Assembly (NCBI GenBank): GCA_949987705.1
Contig: OX465281.1
Coordinates: 138,990,876-139,054,875, forward strand
Source: Thereva unica
Lineage: Eukaryota; Arthropoda; Insecta; Diptera; Therevidae
DNA length: 64,000 nucleotides
Direction: 5' to 3'
Position numbers and translations under genes: made by a program. Positions 20,844 through 31,310 of the stretch are shown one piece after another (the stretch's first letter is position 1; each line of letters begins with the position of its first letter). The notes below the pieces were generated by a model. It saw only the letters and a program-made list of their open reading frames with translations. It was not told the origin of the DNA and did no database searches.

Positions 20844-21107
20844 GTTAAGATTGTCGAAGTATCCACCTGCATTGAGTTTATCAACAGTCTTGTCTGCTAT
20901 TTTATTGTATCGTTCCGGTAAAAACATCTGATGGTCCTCCAGTTCCAGAACATATCGTGTCCCATATTTTGTGGAAACCTTTCCACATCCCAGAATGTTG
21001 TATGCCTTCAAAGGATCCATTTCCTTAACTTTTAGAAGAGGTTTGCAATTGCAGGCGTTTAAATCCTCCAGAGTTTTATATTCCTCATTTAATTGAGCTG
21101 AATCCAT
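20844..21107 (-). pseudogene. Short OB-fold-like ORF, 3'-truncated by a LINE
   Basis: From the ATG at 21107 (context AAAAATGG), about 87 codons: MDSAQLNEEYKTLEDL, then AYNILGCGKVSTKYGTRYVL and DHQMFLPERYNK. The pattern Y-x-I...T-K-Y-G...F-L-P-x-R resembles short multi-copy insect proteins that I associate, from memory, with OB-fold nucleic-acid binding. This is weak evidence and I do not assign a function. The frame runs into the CR1-like 3' tail at 20841, so the C-terminus is lost. A TATA box and initiator precede it. Confidence 0.4.
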
Positions 21108-21165
21108 TTTTGAATGAAGATGATCACGAAAACTTAAATTGTTGCTCACCAAAATAATGTTGAAA

Positions 21166-21205
21166 CTTGACTGATTTTCAACAAGTATATCTGCTGCTTA
21201 TATAG
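21166..21205 (-). promoter_or_regulatory. Candidate TATA + initiator promoter
   Basis: On the minus strand CTATATAAG (21205-21197) is followed about 30 bp later by TCAGT (21172-21168), the arthropod initiator consensus. The ATG at 21107 follows. The spacing fits a core promoter for the short ORF. Confidence 0.45.
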
Positions 21206-21215
21206 ATCATCGATA

Positions 21216-21838
21216 TCAGTAAAATGTTTGCACACTAACCGTCAATTCCCTTTCCCACAATAAGAATGAAAATTGCCAAATTAGCAATCTTAAGTCTAAG
21301 AAATTCTTCGTTCTGATGAAGTTAAAGATGAAATTTGATATGGTGCAATGGATATTTATGATGACAAAGAAAATATTATATGTGGAGCGGATGTTTGTAG
21401 AAACATAAGAATGTGCTGTGTGCACATAACAGAATTCCCACGCATGCAAAACTTTAAGAAAACCATTCATTCACCCAATTAAACTTAACTTTCATATCAC
21501 TACTAGAAAACTTTCCACACAATTCACATATTAAATTCATATTCACGACACTATATTGAACTCTTCAAAAACCAATTTACTATTAACTAGCGAATTTATG
21601 CAGTAGTTCATTTTATACCCCCCAATTATCAAAATTAAAATATAAAAAATATCACGTTTCCTTTCACACGTAGGACTATTGGAATTCTCACGCTTGCAAA
21701 ACTTTAAGAAAACCATTCATTCACTCAATTAAATTTAACTTAATCTAAATACTTACCGCAACATTGAAAACCACAATATTTCAAAAATCATGCCAAATAT
21801 TTCACAACAACAACATCGCCCTCACTTAAGAAAGAATC
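21216..21838. other. No gene seen; one diverged direct repeat
   Basis: The block CAAAACTTTAAGAAAACCAT plus CATTCACCCAATTAAACTTAA occurs at about 21445-21490 and again at about 21698-21740. Otherwise AT-rich sequence with no recognisable coding. Confidence 0.4.
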
Positions 21839-22497
21839 ATTTTCTTACGTTTCATACAAACTCGGGACCTTGGTCTAGAACTTCCACCATTTTTTTTCTA
21901 TACAAAAAACACCCACGAATTTTTTTCTTTCTATCTGACTACCGCTGATCTTTTTTCTTACGTTTCATACAAACAAGGGCCTTCTCTTACGTTTCATACA
22001 AACAGGGCACTACCGCTTATCTTTTCTCCTATGGGTCATACAAACTGCAGACTACCGCTTATCTTCTCTCTTACGTTCCATACAAACTGGGGACTTTGCT
22101 CTAGAAATTCCACCAACTTTTTCCATACAAAAAGGGATATATTTTCTTACGTTTCATACAAACTGGGCACTACGCCCTCACTTAAGAAAGAATCATTTTC
22201 TTACGTTTCATACAAACTCGGGACCTTGGTCTAGAACTTCCACAAATTTTTTCCCAAACAAAAAGGGCACCCACAAATTTTTTTTTACATGACTAACGCT
22301 TATCTTTTTTCTTACGTTTCATACAAACAGGGGCCTTCTCTTACGTTTCATACAAACTGGGGCCTTGTGGTCCAGAATCCCCACCAATTTTTTCCATACA
22401 AAAAGGGGACCCCACAATTTTTTTCTTTACATGACTAATGCATATCTTTTTTCTTACGTTTCATACAAACAGGGGCCTTGTGGTCCAGAATCCCCAC
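21839..22497 (+). repeat. Irregular repeat array built on CTTACGTTTCATACAAAC
   Basis: The 18-mer or a close variant occurs about ten times between 21845 and 22470, interleaved with TTGGTCTAGAACTTCCACCA and CCATACAAAAAGGG blocks. Spacing is irregular (about 30-110 bp), so it looks like repeated rearrangement of two or three modules. No coding. Confidence 0.65.
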
Positions 22498-22529
22498 ATT
22501 TATACTACTCCAAATCGCCAAACAAGAAT

Positions 22530-23051
22530 CTCAGTGCTTGGGATTTCTTAAGAGGTGCCAGTTCCTCCTCCAGCCATCGGCCGGTGCTGTTATTTATAAA
22601 TCCTACATTCGCCCTCTTCTCGAATATAACTCCATCGTTTGGGGCGGCGCTCCAATAACCACCTTGGCATGGTTAGATAAGGTCCAAAAAAGGGCCCCTA
22701 AACTAATTGATGGCGACACCATTTGCTCCACCATCGACCCTTTGAGCCACCGTAGGAATGTAGCTGCACTGACAAAATTTTATCGCTACTTTCATAGTGA
22801 CTGTTCCTCCGAGCTTAAAGCTGCCTCCACGGCAATCCAACACCAGATTAGCCCACTCGTCTCATTCCCTCCACCTGCAACTCCCCCTTTCACACACTCA
22901 ACAGGATATGATTTCGTTTGTAAATAGAACAACTCGACTGTGGAATAATCTCTCGCAGTCAGTTTTTCCGACCTCCTACAACATTCAAGAGTTCAAACGC
23001 AGGGTTTATCACCACCTTCTTCAATACCCCCCGTACCTTTATAATCCTTAA
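22530..23051 (+). pseudogene. LINE ORF2 C-terminal fragment
   Basis: The frame reads SYIRPLLEYNSIVWGG, LDKVQKRAPKLI, LSHRRNVAALTKFYRY and, after a shift near 22850, TTRLWNNLSQSVFP with IQEFKRRVYHHLL. These blocks follow the RT domain in Jockey/CR1-like ORF2 proteins. No catalytic motif is left. One frameshift separates the two halves (ORFs ending at 22927 and 23051). Confidence 0.75.
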
Positions 23052-23117
23052 CCTATTCCCCCTCTCTCCCTCCTGTACTAAGATTACTGCTAGACATTGC
23101 ACCATGACATGACAAAT

Positions 23118-23373
23118 CTGCCGTGCAAAGGACAAAAGACCTAAATGCAAAAAGCTCGATTTGAGTAAAACGCGTTTCAAGTGTTTTTTTGTTACTTTCT
23201 GTAAAATAAGAAAATGAAAATGAAGTTTATTCAAATTATCTAAACTTAGATAATTTGAATAAACTTCATTTGCATTTTCTTATTTTACGGAAAGTAACAA
23301 AAAAAACAACTTGAAACGCGTTTTACTCGAATCGAGCTTTTTGCATTTAGGTCTTTTGTCCTTTGCACGGCAG
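23118..23373. mobile_element. 256-bp palindromic MITE
   Basis: CTGCCGTGCAAAGGACAAAA at 23118 is mirrored at 23373; arms of about 125 bp meet near 23246. AAAT flanks both sides (23114-23117 and 23374-23377), a 4-bp target duplication. Comparison with the uninterrupted LINE copy at about 46765-46795 supports a clean insertion. Confidence 0.8.
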
Positions 23374-23439
23374 AAATGACATGACGGACTGGTAGTACAA
23401 AGGGTGACTCCTGAGCTTAGCACTGCCACATAAAAAAAA

Positions 23440-24378
23440 TTGTATTGTCGTTCATGAGTTCCTGCTGGTCGTTTGTCCGCTTTTATGACAATGCTGTGAT
23501 CATCCGATGGCATCTGTTCCAACGAAGTCCTAAACAGTTTGATTGTGTCCGTGTAGCATTTGCTGCAATTGCTGGACTATTTCTCTTTTCGTTGCATTAA
23601 AGATAACACAATGTCGATTTACTTCATCATGTGAATCTTCAATAAAGTATATTTGTAGATATTTGTGTTCTTGATGTGGATGCGGCAGCAGCGATCCAGC
23701 AAGATGAAAAATTTGCCCATGAATCTGGTATAGTAGGAGAAAAATTCATTAATTTTTGTCTTTTGGTTCCTAGATAAGTGTTAGTTTGTTTTATATGATG
23801 TACATTGTTTTTGTTGAAATTACCTTGAATGTTGGATTGTAATTTCGGACATTTACAATTTCACCACCAAAAGACGTCATTTGAAAGCAATCGTTGTTCA
23901 TCTTGATGTGTTGCAAAAAATGTTTTGAATTAGGAGATTCACCGTAAAGCAGGGTGCGTAATGGCTCTGGTGGTGGAAGCAACTCTGGCAATTTCACCTT
24001 GCCGCCCGCACAACACAATCCAGGCGGTTCTTTCTCAAATTTAACTGCATTGAAATGATGGCAAACGACAGACATCTGACCGATTTGAACTGATGCGTGC
24101 GCGCTGTATTGAATGTCATATCGAAAGGCTGCATATTCAAAGTTCACCGGACAAAGTTTTTGTGACTGTCGCACACGATTTTAAACCATTCTGATTCGAG
24201 CTGAATCCCTTTCAATAACACGTTCATTTTCCGTTCTACGTGCTGCGATGTTTCGGTGTCGCGCTGCATTATTAAAACGCCGACCGATGTTACCGTGACT
24301 TCTTGGCATCGTAGCAAATACCGAACTGTAAATGATCATCACTTTGTATAAATCGCACATAAATTTTTCATTAATCAA
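23440..24378 (-). pseudogene. Helitron/Helentron Rep fragment with an intron
   Basis: Minus strand. The 5' portion (24378-23824) reads RRFNNAARHRNIAARR, one stop, then VCHHFNAVKF, GLCCAGGKVKLPELLPPPEP and NDCFQMTSFGGEIV, the N-terminal zinc region of Helitron Rep. At 23823-23725 a 99-bp gap starts GTAATT and ends TACCAG. After it the frame resumes at 23724 with HGQIFHLAGSLLPHPHQEHK and IVIKADKRPAGTHERQYN. Helitron Rep normally runs directly from the FK to the IHGQ block, so the gap is a plausible spliceosomal intron in phase 0. A LINE at 22498-23438 cuts off the rest, including the HUH nuclease site. Confidence 0.8.
23725..23823 (-). other. Candidate 99-bp intron in Helitron Rep
   Basis: GT at 23823-23822 and AG at 23726-23725 on the minus strand, pyrimidine-poor but with TACTATACCAG at the 3' end. 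Splicing joins two conserved Rep blocks in frame. The unspliced frame also contains stops. Confidence 0.6.
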
Positions 24379-24656
24379 TAATTTACCTTTGAAATATCCA
24401 AAATAAAGAAAGCAAACGAACGAAAAATATCCAATTGAAAGTTGGAAAACAACTTGAAAAACAAAACAAATCGATGAACGATCTATTCCAATGGAAATGA
24501 GGTTGGATTTTCGCCGATAAATAAAAACAATGAACTCATTTTTTTTGTTTACGAAATATCAATAATATCACTGCGTCACGTATGAAATTGTAAAATTCTA
24601 GTCAAATATATAAAAATATATAAAAACACCACAACTAATTATTATCACTAAACAAC

Positions 24657-24722
24657 CAATTGTAGATTAATTTTCTTTATTGTAGATTAATTTTCTTTAT
24701 TGTAGATTAATTTTCTTTATTT
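24657..24722 (+). repeat. Three tandem copies of a 21-bp unit
   Basis: ATTGTAGATTAATTTTCTTT is repeated three times without change. 24379-24656 is AT-rich with no gene seen. Confidence 0.9.
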
Positions 24723-24775
24723 TCTTACAACAATCTCTAATGATCGCAATGATCACACAATATTTTGCTTTCCGG

Positions 24776-24990
24776 TTTTAAATCTTCAACCATTCCTGTA
24801 GAAATTCAATACCACACTTTCACTTTTTGCAAATCCTACGGTGTCTCATTTTAATTACATCTAAAAATAACCAATGCAAAACCAGGGCTCACTAAGTCAT
24901 AAAACCATTCCGAATCATTATAAAGAGGTGTCTAATGCTAAGTTACAATTTTCAAAGGGGTCTTCGCCAGTGACACAATATTTCAATTTA
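24776..24990 (+). repeat. Direct repeat, copy 1 (partner at 25976-26200)
   Basis: About 215 bp (CCTGTAGAAATTCAATACC, AACCAGGGCTCACTAAG, TTCAAAGGGGTCTTCGCCAG) recur at 25976-26200 with a few per cent divergence. The right part of copy 1 continues to a Helitron-type tail at 25150-25200 (CATTTTTATATATGTAGA). I read both copies as 3'-region pieces of one Helitron-like family. Confidence 0.7.
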
Positions 24991-25204
24991 TTTTTTAAAT
25001 TTTGGTTGCTACAAATTAAACTGAAAAAGGAAATGTGCGCTTACAGTGCTACCAGTGGAGAATTTTTTCAGTTTTTTTTCCTAAACCTTCACATATGTAG
25101 CAATTACGAAAAAAAACTGCAAAGAACGTATACAATTTGGTCCAGCCGTTTTCAAGTTTTAAGCATCCGAACACAAATCACGTTCCATTTTTATATATGT
25201 AGAC

Positions 25205-25700
25205 TAGCTGGATCCCGGTGCGCCTCGCTGCACCCATCAATGTGGTGGGTGGTTGTTTCACCTCTTCCCGCAGCATTATCCGTTGTAAAATATATAGGCT
25301 GGCCATTTCGAGATGGCCTACCAAATGAACCACAGTTGGATATCTCTTATGAACGTCAAATGAGAAAAATTGCCATACCGCTTCATTATTTCTAACATAA
25401 CGTCCCATTTAATATTGTGCTATTTCGTCGATGGTATTTGCATTACCAGCACCGAAAACAGCCATATCACTCCCCTTGGTGATATATTTGAATATGTATT
25501 TGATTGATTTGACGGAATTGCAAAGTTCAACATTTATGTGAGCATTGAACGTCTTGGACAATAATGGCGAATAGAGTACAACCCAACGATTGTCATCTTC
25601 ACAATCATAACCATTAACCTTCCGAGTTATCTCTTTGCCATTGACCTTAGTTGGTCGACGATGATACAACGGTAACCAGACCATCGTTCCCAATTACATT
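25205..25700 (-). pseudogene. Helitron Rep fragment, second copy
   Basis: Minus strand. The first part reads CEDDNRWVVLYSPLLSKTF, AHINVELCNSVKSIKYIFKY and KGSDMAVFG, the HUH-adjacent centre of Helitron Rep. After a small frame change it continues NNEAVWQFFSFDVHKRYPTV and VHLVGHLE. In an intact Rep this region lies downstream of the N-terminal piece found at 23440-24378, but here it lies upstream on the same strand, so the two pieces do not belong to one collinear copy. It ends next to CTAGCTGGATCCCGGTGCG, which resembles insect Helitron termini. Confidence 0.75.
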
Positions 25701-25709
25701 TTCAGAAAT

Positions 25710-25975
25710 CAATGCTCTTGGATACCGCCTGGAACATTTCAAACATGCATCATGATTCAATCTCCTCCCATTATGGATTGCCAGTAAAAGTTATGAACAA
25801 ATCTGACCATATTGATATTGGACATATCCTTTTCGGCACACAATGCATCAACGGTTATATCGATTTTCCAACTTTCGTTTCGAATTGTATTGATTTTCTT
25901 TGCTGAACTTAACTAAAATTGTTAAAGGGACCGCTCGGCTGCGCCAAATTTGTTATTTTTCTGTTCTTTTTCACG
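25710..25975. other. Probable degenerate Helitron internal sequence
   Basis: It lies between a Rep fragment and the second direct-repeat copy. The short plus-strand frame is not convincing, and I recognise no domain on the minus strand. It is most likely decayed Rep sequence. Confidence 0.3.
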
Positions 25976-26200
25976 GTTTTAAATCTCCAACAGTTCCTGT
26001 AGAAATTCAATACCACACTTTCACTTTTTGCAAATCCTACGGCATCTCACTTTAATTACCTCTAAAAATAACCAATGCGAAACCAGGGCTCACTAAGTCA
26101 TAAAACCATTCCGAATCATTATAAAGAGGTGTCTAATACTAAGTTACAATTTTCAAAGGGGTCTTCGCCAGTGACACAATATTTCAATTTATTTTTTAGC
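25976..26200 (+). repeat. Direct repeat, copy 2
   Basis: Partner of 24776-24990. After it comes a shorter tail (CATTCGAACACAAATCACG) matching 25160-25185, so the internal part of the tail was deleted in this copy. Confidence 0.7.
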
Positions 26201-26426
26201 CGCCGTTCCAGCCGTTTTCATTCATTCATTCGAACACAAATCACGTTCCATTTTAGCTTTTCAAAAAAAAAGCTTATACAGAGGCTCTGTCCGTCTGAAG
26301 CCTACTTTCATCTCTGAAAGTACTGCCGCTACAGACTTGGGCCATATCTCAAAATGTAGCTCTTGGTCAAAAGACCAAAAACTGAGAAAATGGTCTGGAA
26401 ATTTCAACCAGAAGTATATTTAAACT

Positions 26427-27536
26427 AGAGTTGCCGCGAATACTCGGTATTATTCGATATTCGGCATTACTCGACATTTTTTTCTTATTCGTCGAATACC
26501 GAATAATAGCTAGTATTATTCGTCATTCGGCGAATAGTTGTCTGAAATAATGAACAATAATGAACCAAAAAATTATAGACTTAAAAACACATTTAATATT
26601 AATTATTCTCATTAATATAAAAAGTTAGCCAAAAATCAGTCATTTTATGTTTAAGTTAAATAGTTAGGCTTTTTAATTAATATTTAAAGTCCAAAAGTTT
26701 TCTGCACGATTGGGATCGAGTCGGTTTCGCTTTTCTTCATAAATCAAACTTGCCTCACAAAATAATCTTTCTGAATAAACAGAGCTTGCTGGTGAGATTA
26801 AGTATCGCTTAGCAAGCTTACTTAAAATAGGGAATTCATTGTTATTGGTACTCAAAGCCCACCATTCATATGGGTTTATACTTCTGTCAGCCTTTGCTAA
26901 CTCGATATAATGGGCGATTTCTTCTGCAGCGGTATTCTTCGGCTGCTCTTCAGAAGGTTGCTCTGTCATAGATTCTTCAAAACATGCCCAAAATAGTTCA
27001 TGAGTTTTGGAATCGACATTCCCACTTTCATGGTCTGAACGAGGTCTTTTAGACGCCATTTCTGGATCCGAATCATCATTTTCGTCGTCTAAAGAGACCC
27101 TAAGACCTTCTCTGAGCGCTACTCTACGGGCTCGTTCAGCTTGGGTAGCGTAAAAAAAAAGTTCTTGTAGGGGATCTAAAAATGTCGATAAGTATGTCTT
27201 GTTATTCTCCAAGTTAAAACGGGATTGCATATTTTCTATTAACGTCTTTCTAAAATAATCAACATGTTCAGTTTGTTGAATCAGCGCATCTTTCATAAGG
27301 TATCTGGTTAATAAAACTGTTCTAGGTATCACATCTGATATAAGTGCATATGTGGAACTCGTTAATTTTGTTATCTCTTCGAAAATTTTTAAGAGCTTTA
27401 ACAGTTGTTCTATAATCACCCACTGGTCGCTGGTCAAATTTTGAAAATTCACGCTCCTTGATTCTGAGATATACACTGAAATTGCTCTTTTGACGTGATA
27501 ATGTCTATTAAAACGATGAACGCCGGCTGCATGCAC
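26427..27536 (-). mobile_element. hAT transposon remnant
   Basis: Contains a hAT transposase C-terminal part. The downstream end has AGAGTTGCCGCGAATACTCG, which resembles a hAT terminus, followed by ATTCG/CGAAT repeats up to about 26530. The 5' end is missing, being replaced by Helitron-derived sequence above 27540. Confidence 0.65.
26673..27536 (-). pseudogene. hAT transposase, C-terminal half
   Basis: 287 codons open. Residues about 35-70 (FQNLTSDQWVIIEQLLKLLK and EEITKLTSSTYALISDVIP) match the middle of hAT transposases. Residues about 205-280 carry the hATC dimerisation region (YIELAKADRSINPYEWW, FPILSKLAKRYLISPASSV, YSERLFCEASLI). The BED finger and the first catalytic part are missing; the apparent ATG at 27536 is internal. 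The clean frame suggests either recent decay or a recent truncated insertion. Confidence 0.85.
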
Positions 27537-27696
27537 GAAAAATGACTGATTGTCCCGTTATGTCATGTAGTAAATTTAAAAATTTGATTGTAGTAATCTT
27601 AAAAATTTGATTAAAATTGTCAATATTTAATTAGATTAAATTTGTCAAATTGTCAACAATAAGCAAAGCAAGCCAAACACTCTGTCTCCTAACTGG

Positions 27697-28044
27697 GTGC
27701 CGGTGTATAAGAAAATAGTGAACATTTCACTGACGAAAACTGTGAAATGCATACGAAAACAGTTTCCTTGCGTTCCTGCTTGTGCTATTACCATTCACAA
27801 GTCGCAAGGTGGGTCGTTTACTGTTATTGTTTATAAATACTCCTCCGAGCAATCACAACAGTTGGTGTACGTGGCGCTGAGTCGGGTAACGAATATAGAC
27901 GGCTTGCACATCATGACGGCAAAAGCGCCTTTTATCTTCAAACACGGACGGGATGGGAACGACTCACAGACTACGCGAGATGTCCGTAACGAATACATTC
28001 GACTCCGTGGACACGCCCTTCAACCAATCCGTCATTTTGATTGA
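27697..28044 (+). pseudogene. Helitron helicase (PIF1-like) C-terminus
   Basis: Plus strand, about 115 codons. ACAITIHKSQGGSFTVIVY and QQLVYVALSRVTNIDGLHI are the last helicase motifs of the Helitron PIF1-like domain, which unwinds DNA during rolling-circle transposition. It ends soon after DGNDSQTTRDVRNEYIRLRG. The same 3' block starts the endonuclease piece on the opposite strand at 28940-29000, so the two are pieces of related copies lying head to head. Confidence 0.85.
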
Positions 28045-28234
28045 TAAATTAGCTTTTATTTGCACTAATGAATTCAAATATGTTTATTACTTTAATGATT
28101 ATTTACAAGTAACAATGTGTAGTAACAAATTCACTTACAGCTTTTATACATGTCTGATATTTAACTTCTTGCAATCTGTGTTATTCTGTTAAGGATAGGT
28201 CGATGATAGGAAAAGTATGAAATGAATGGGAGTG

Positions 28235-29032
28235 TTATGAAAAAGTCAAATCGAGGGTTGTTCCTCTCAGCGTTGTTGACTTAGCAACATCTGATGTGCA
28301 TTCGAGATTGTACACATCCTTCATGTATTTGAGGAATGTATCATCATTTTTCACGTTTGTGTTGAAGTCGCCACAAAGAAGAATTGGTACATTGGTATCA
28401 ACTTGCATGATCGGATGCACATACTGCCTGTTATGCACATACGGAAAGAGTGCTTGGTGCAGCAATACACTAATGTTTGAGACACTTGCTCCAGGATGAA
28501 TATACACTGCGCCAAGTACAATTTTAAACGTTGTAACAGCAGTGAAGCATGTAATTTCAGCCAAACAGACCTCGCCTGTGTTTCTGATAAGACGAGTTGT
28601 GTCCGACAATTCAACGTGGAGAACTTTGGCCGTGGATGTTGATGTTAATTTTCGATAGATTGTCACTCCACCAGCTGCGTTTGTATCAGAATCCGATCGA
28701 TTATTCTGCCTGGTTATACATTCATAATTATTGATTGGAACTGGATCAAAATTGTCACGCATCCACGTTTCAGTCAATACCAAATAATTCGATCTTGGTA
28801 TCACGGAATCCGTTTCAATATCGGCGAAGTGCGCAGACAAACTCTGAACATAAAGGTTTGTCACTACAGTTTGCCCAGCGTTGTTACCGTCAGCACAAAA
28901 TTTCACTGCTTTCGAAGTGATTGGTTGAAGGGCGTGTCCACGGAGTCGAATGTATTCGTTACGGACATCTCGCGTAGTCTGTGAGTCGTTCCCATCCCGT
29001 CCGTATTTCATTTCACTCCTTTTTGTATCCAT
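28235..29032 (-). pseudogene. Helentron-type C-terminal endonuclease
   Basis: Minus strand, 265 codons. It starts with the helicase-end block (NDSQTTRDVRNEYIRLRG) and runs into an APE-type endonuclease: NYLVLTETWMRDNF, GGVTIYRKL, KIVLGAVYIHPG, PILLCGDFNTNV and TTLRGTTLDLTFS. An endonuclease fused behind the helicase is the hallmark of Helentrons. No stop interrupts it; the frame ends at 28235. The Rep and most of the helicase that should precede it are not adjacent. Confidence 0.82.
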
Positions 29033-29039
29033 ACAAAAT

Positions 29040-30370
29040 AATGATACAATAATTTAATATAAATGATTCAATTTTATTCATAAAAGTATGCAATCATTTC
29101 ATCAATGTTTTCTCATGACGTTGTCACGTTAAACTATCGTCCGCAAACCCTCTTTACAGACAACAAATATTTTGTTCAAGTAGACGCTCCAGTAGGTAAT
29201 AAGTTGAGTTCCAGCGAGTTTGTATATCTTGAATCAGTTTAGTTTATTTATCTTCAAAAGTGATTCTTCTTTCTAGATCCATTCTGATTGGATTGATGTT
29301 GTTAAGAATTACAAACAATTTTCTAAGTAATAAATTTCTAAGTAATAAATTGTAGATTATTTAATTCTAAACAAAAAGTGCCCTTGCAAATTTCCGGTAA
29401 GATGTGCCGTTTCGGAGATATAGTAAAAAAACCATTTGCATACGTTTTCTAAGATGGCGGCCAATTAGGGGGGGGGGGGTTAGAATCCCGAAAACTCAAA
29501 CTTAAGCTCACCCTGACCCCCCCTACACATCCCAAAAATAAAACCTTGTCCTGCATTTTTGCAATGTTAAAGTATCATTTCCATGGACTATAAAGGGCTA
29601 GGGAAAGTCCCTCGTCTGTGGGGCTGCGAGTTCGATCTTTCGGCTAGCGGTGTTTTTTTTCGTCATAATAATTTTTTTTAATTTCCTTCGGGGATTTTGT
29701 TTCATATGAAACAAGTTTTTGACATGAATACGTCTCTAAATTTGCTTCCAGAACAAAAACCGATGATAACGAAATTATGGCATATAGTTTTTATTTGCTG
29801 CTCAAAAACTATTGTTTATATTGAATACCATGACGTGGTTGAAGAATCAAAGAACTCCTTTTTTTAAGCTATGATGATTATATTGTAGTGTTTGTTAAAT
29901 ACTTTGTTAAGTTTTAGATGACGCAGTCACACAACTTATAACCTACATAAGCCTTTAACAAAAACTTTTCAAGATTAATTATATATATAGCGTTGGTCAG
30001 TGTGATACTTATGAATTTCCATGGCCAAACTAGGGTGCGGTAAGCCGAATTTTTAACAATAAGACATGTATGTTTAAGTAAAATAATACACCTAATTTTG
30101 TTGTGCAAAGTGCATCACATTAGATTTTCCTCCAATCCAAAGAAAAATGTTTAGATTCGTTTTCTATAGTGTTTACATGTGTGATGTTCTTTTTTTTTTC
30201 AATTTGACACATTCGAATTATTGGCCTCGATTCCCAGATCCAGGGGGTTGGAAGTGAGTGCGGATCAATCTCCACTTAATATATTGTCATCCAATCTGAA
30301 GTGTTATTCAACAGAAAGAATACAATGAAAAAGCGTAATTAGTGGCTAGTCTCTAGGCACAACATCCCAC

Positions 30371-30437
<67 letters not shown>

Positions 30438-31305
30438 TAATGTAGAAGAAGATATGGTGCGAATAACCCATAAAATGATGCAATTTTTAAATAAAAACGT
30501 CCACCGACTAAAAGATCGCAAAAGGTCTCAATTTCTCTTGTTTGTATTTTGTGTAGAAATGTTTAAGGAACATATTAAAAATAAATTTAAAGCGGGACCT
30601 AGCGAGACTTTTTTTGTGGGGTTTCTTTAACAAAAGATTTTCTAGCAAAAATAATAAAAATTTTACTGTCTTTCATTAATTAATTAATGTATACAGATAT
30701 GAAAATAGACAATATTGCTTATACAAATGTTTTCTACATATCTTGAGAATCAGAGTCCATATTTTTTTAATTTAATAACTTTTCACACGGTAGAATAATA
30801 CGCGTAACAAATAGCAGCTTCGTCAAGGGCTTAAAAATTCACAGAAACACTTGCTGCAACGGTCACTTTTGAACCGATCCTGCGAAGAGAAAAAGGACCC
30901 CTGACCGCCATAAACCGGTTTAATGTGTGGCAGGGGTCTCCTACTAGATATTTATAGGCAAAAAGTTCGAAAATCGAACTTCGATTTTTTGACTTTTTGC
31001 CAGCTTATTGGCATTTTGCCCACTGTGCGTGAAATAAAAATTTCATGAAAAAATAATGGCAACTTTTCGAGTAAATCTCAAAAGACGTAAACAAAAAAAT
31101 TTTCTTCGAATTTAGGAGAAAATAAGTGATAAGATGTTTGTTATAATTAATAGAAATAAATTTCCATCACTAATTTTTATTTATTAGCAGCTTTTTCATT
31201 AAATAAATGTATTTATTCCAAAACTGCGACGGTTATTTCCCCTGTTTAACGAGCTTTTCAAAATAACTCAAGAGTGGGACAGAAGAACGAAAACTATACC
31301 TGTCT
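29040..31305. other. No gene recognised
   Basis: AT-rich. It contains a poly-G run at about 29468-29480 and a (TA)n microsatellite at about 30375-30436, preceded by ACATCCCACTAGTTT (like the ends of the satellite element at 32310 and 63030). It also has a small hairpin around 30960-31010 (AAGTTCGAAAATCGAACTT). No ORF looks coding on either strand. Confidence 0.45.
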
Positions 31306-31310
31306 ATTTT

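Larger units (their letters stand above)
22498..23438 (+). mobile_element. 5'-truncated Jockey/CR1-like LINE, copy 1
   Basis: Contains the C-terminal RT region and a 3' UTR ending in an A-rich tail at about 23431-23438. A second copy on the minus strand spans 46709-51135 and confirms the end. The palindrome at 23118-23373 is inserted in its 3' UTR. It has itself landed in a Helitron Rep fragment, whose sequence resumes at about 23440. Confidence 0.75.

Noticed and set aside
24776..26200. Direct repeats 1.2 kb apart as LTRs of a small retrotransposon
   Set aside because: No TG...CA ends, primer site or polypurine tract, and the flanking sequence is Helitron-like, so they are better read as two Helitron-tail copies.
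29580..29665. Possible tRNA or tRNA-derived SINE (GCGAGTTCGATCTTT looks like a B box)
   Set aside because: No convincing A box, no cloverleaf and no 3' tail; a single weak B-box-like match is not enough.
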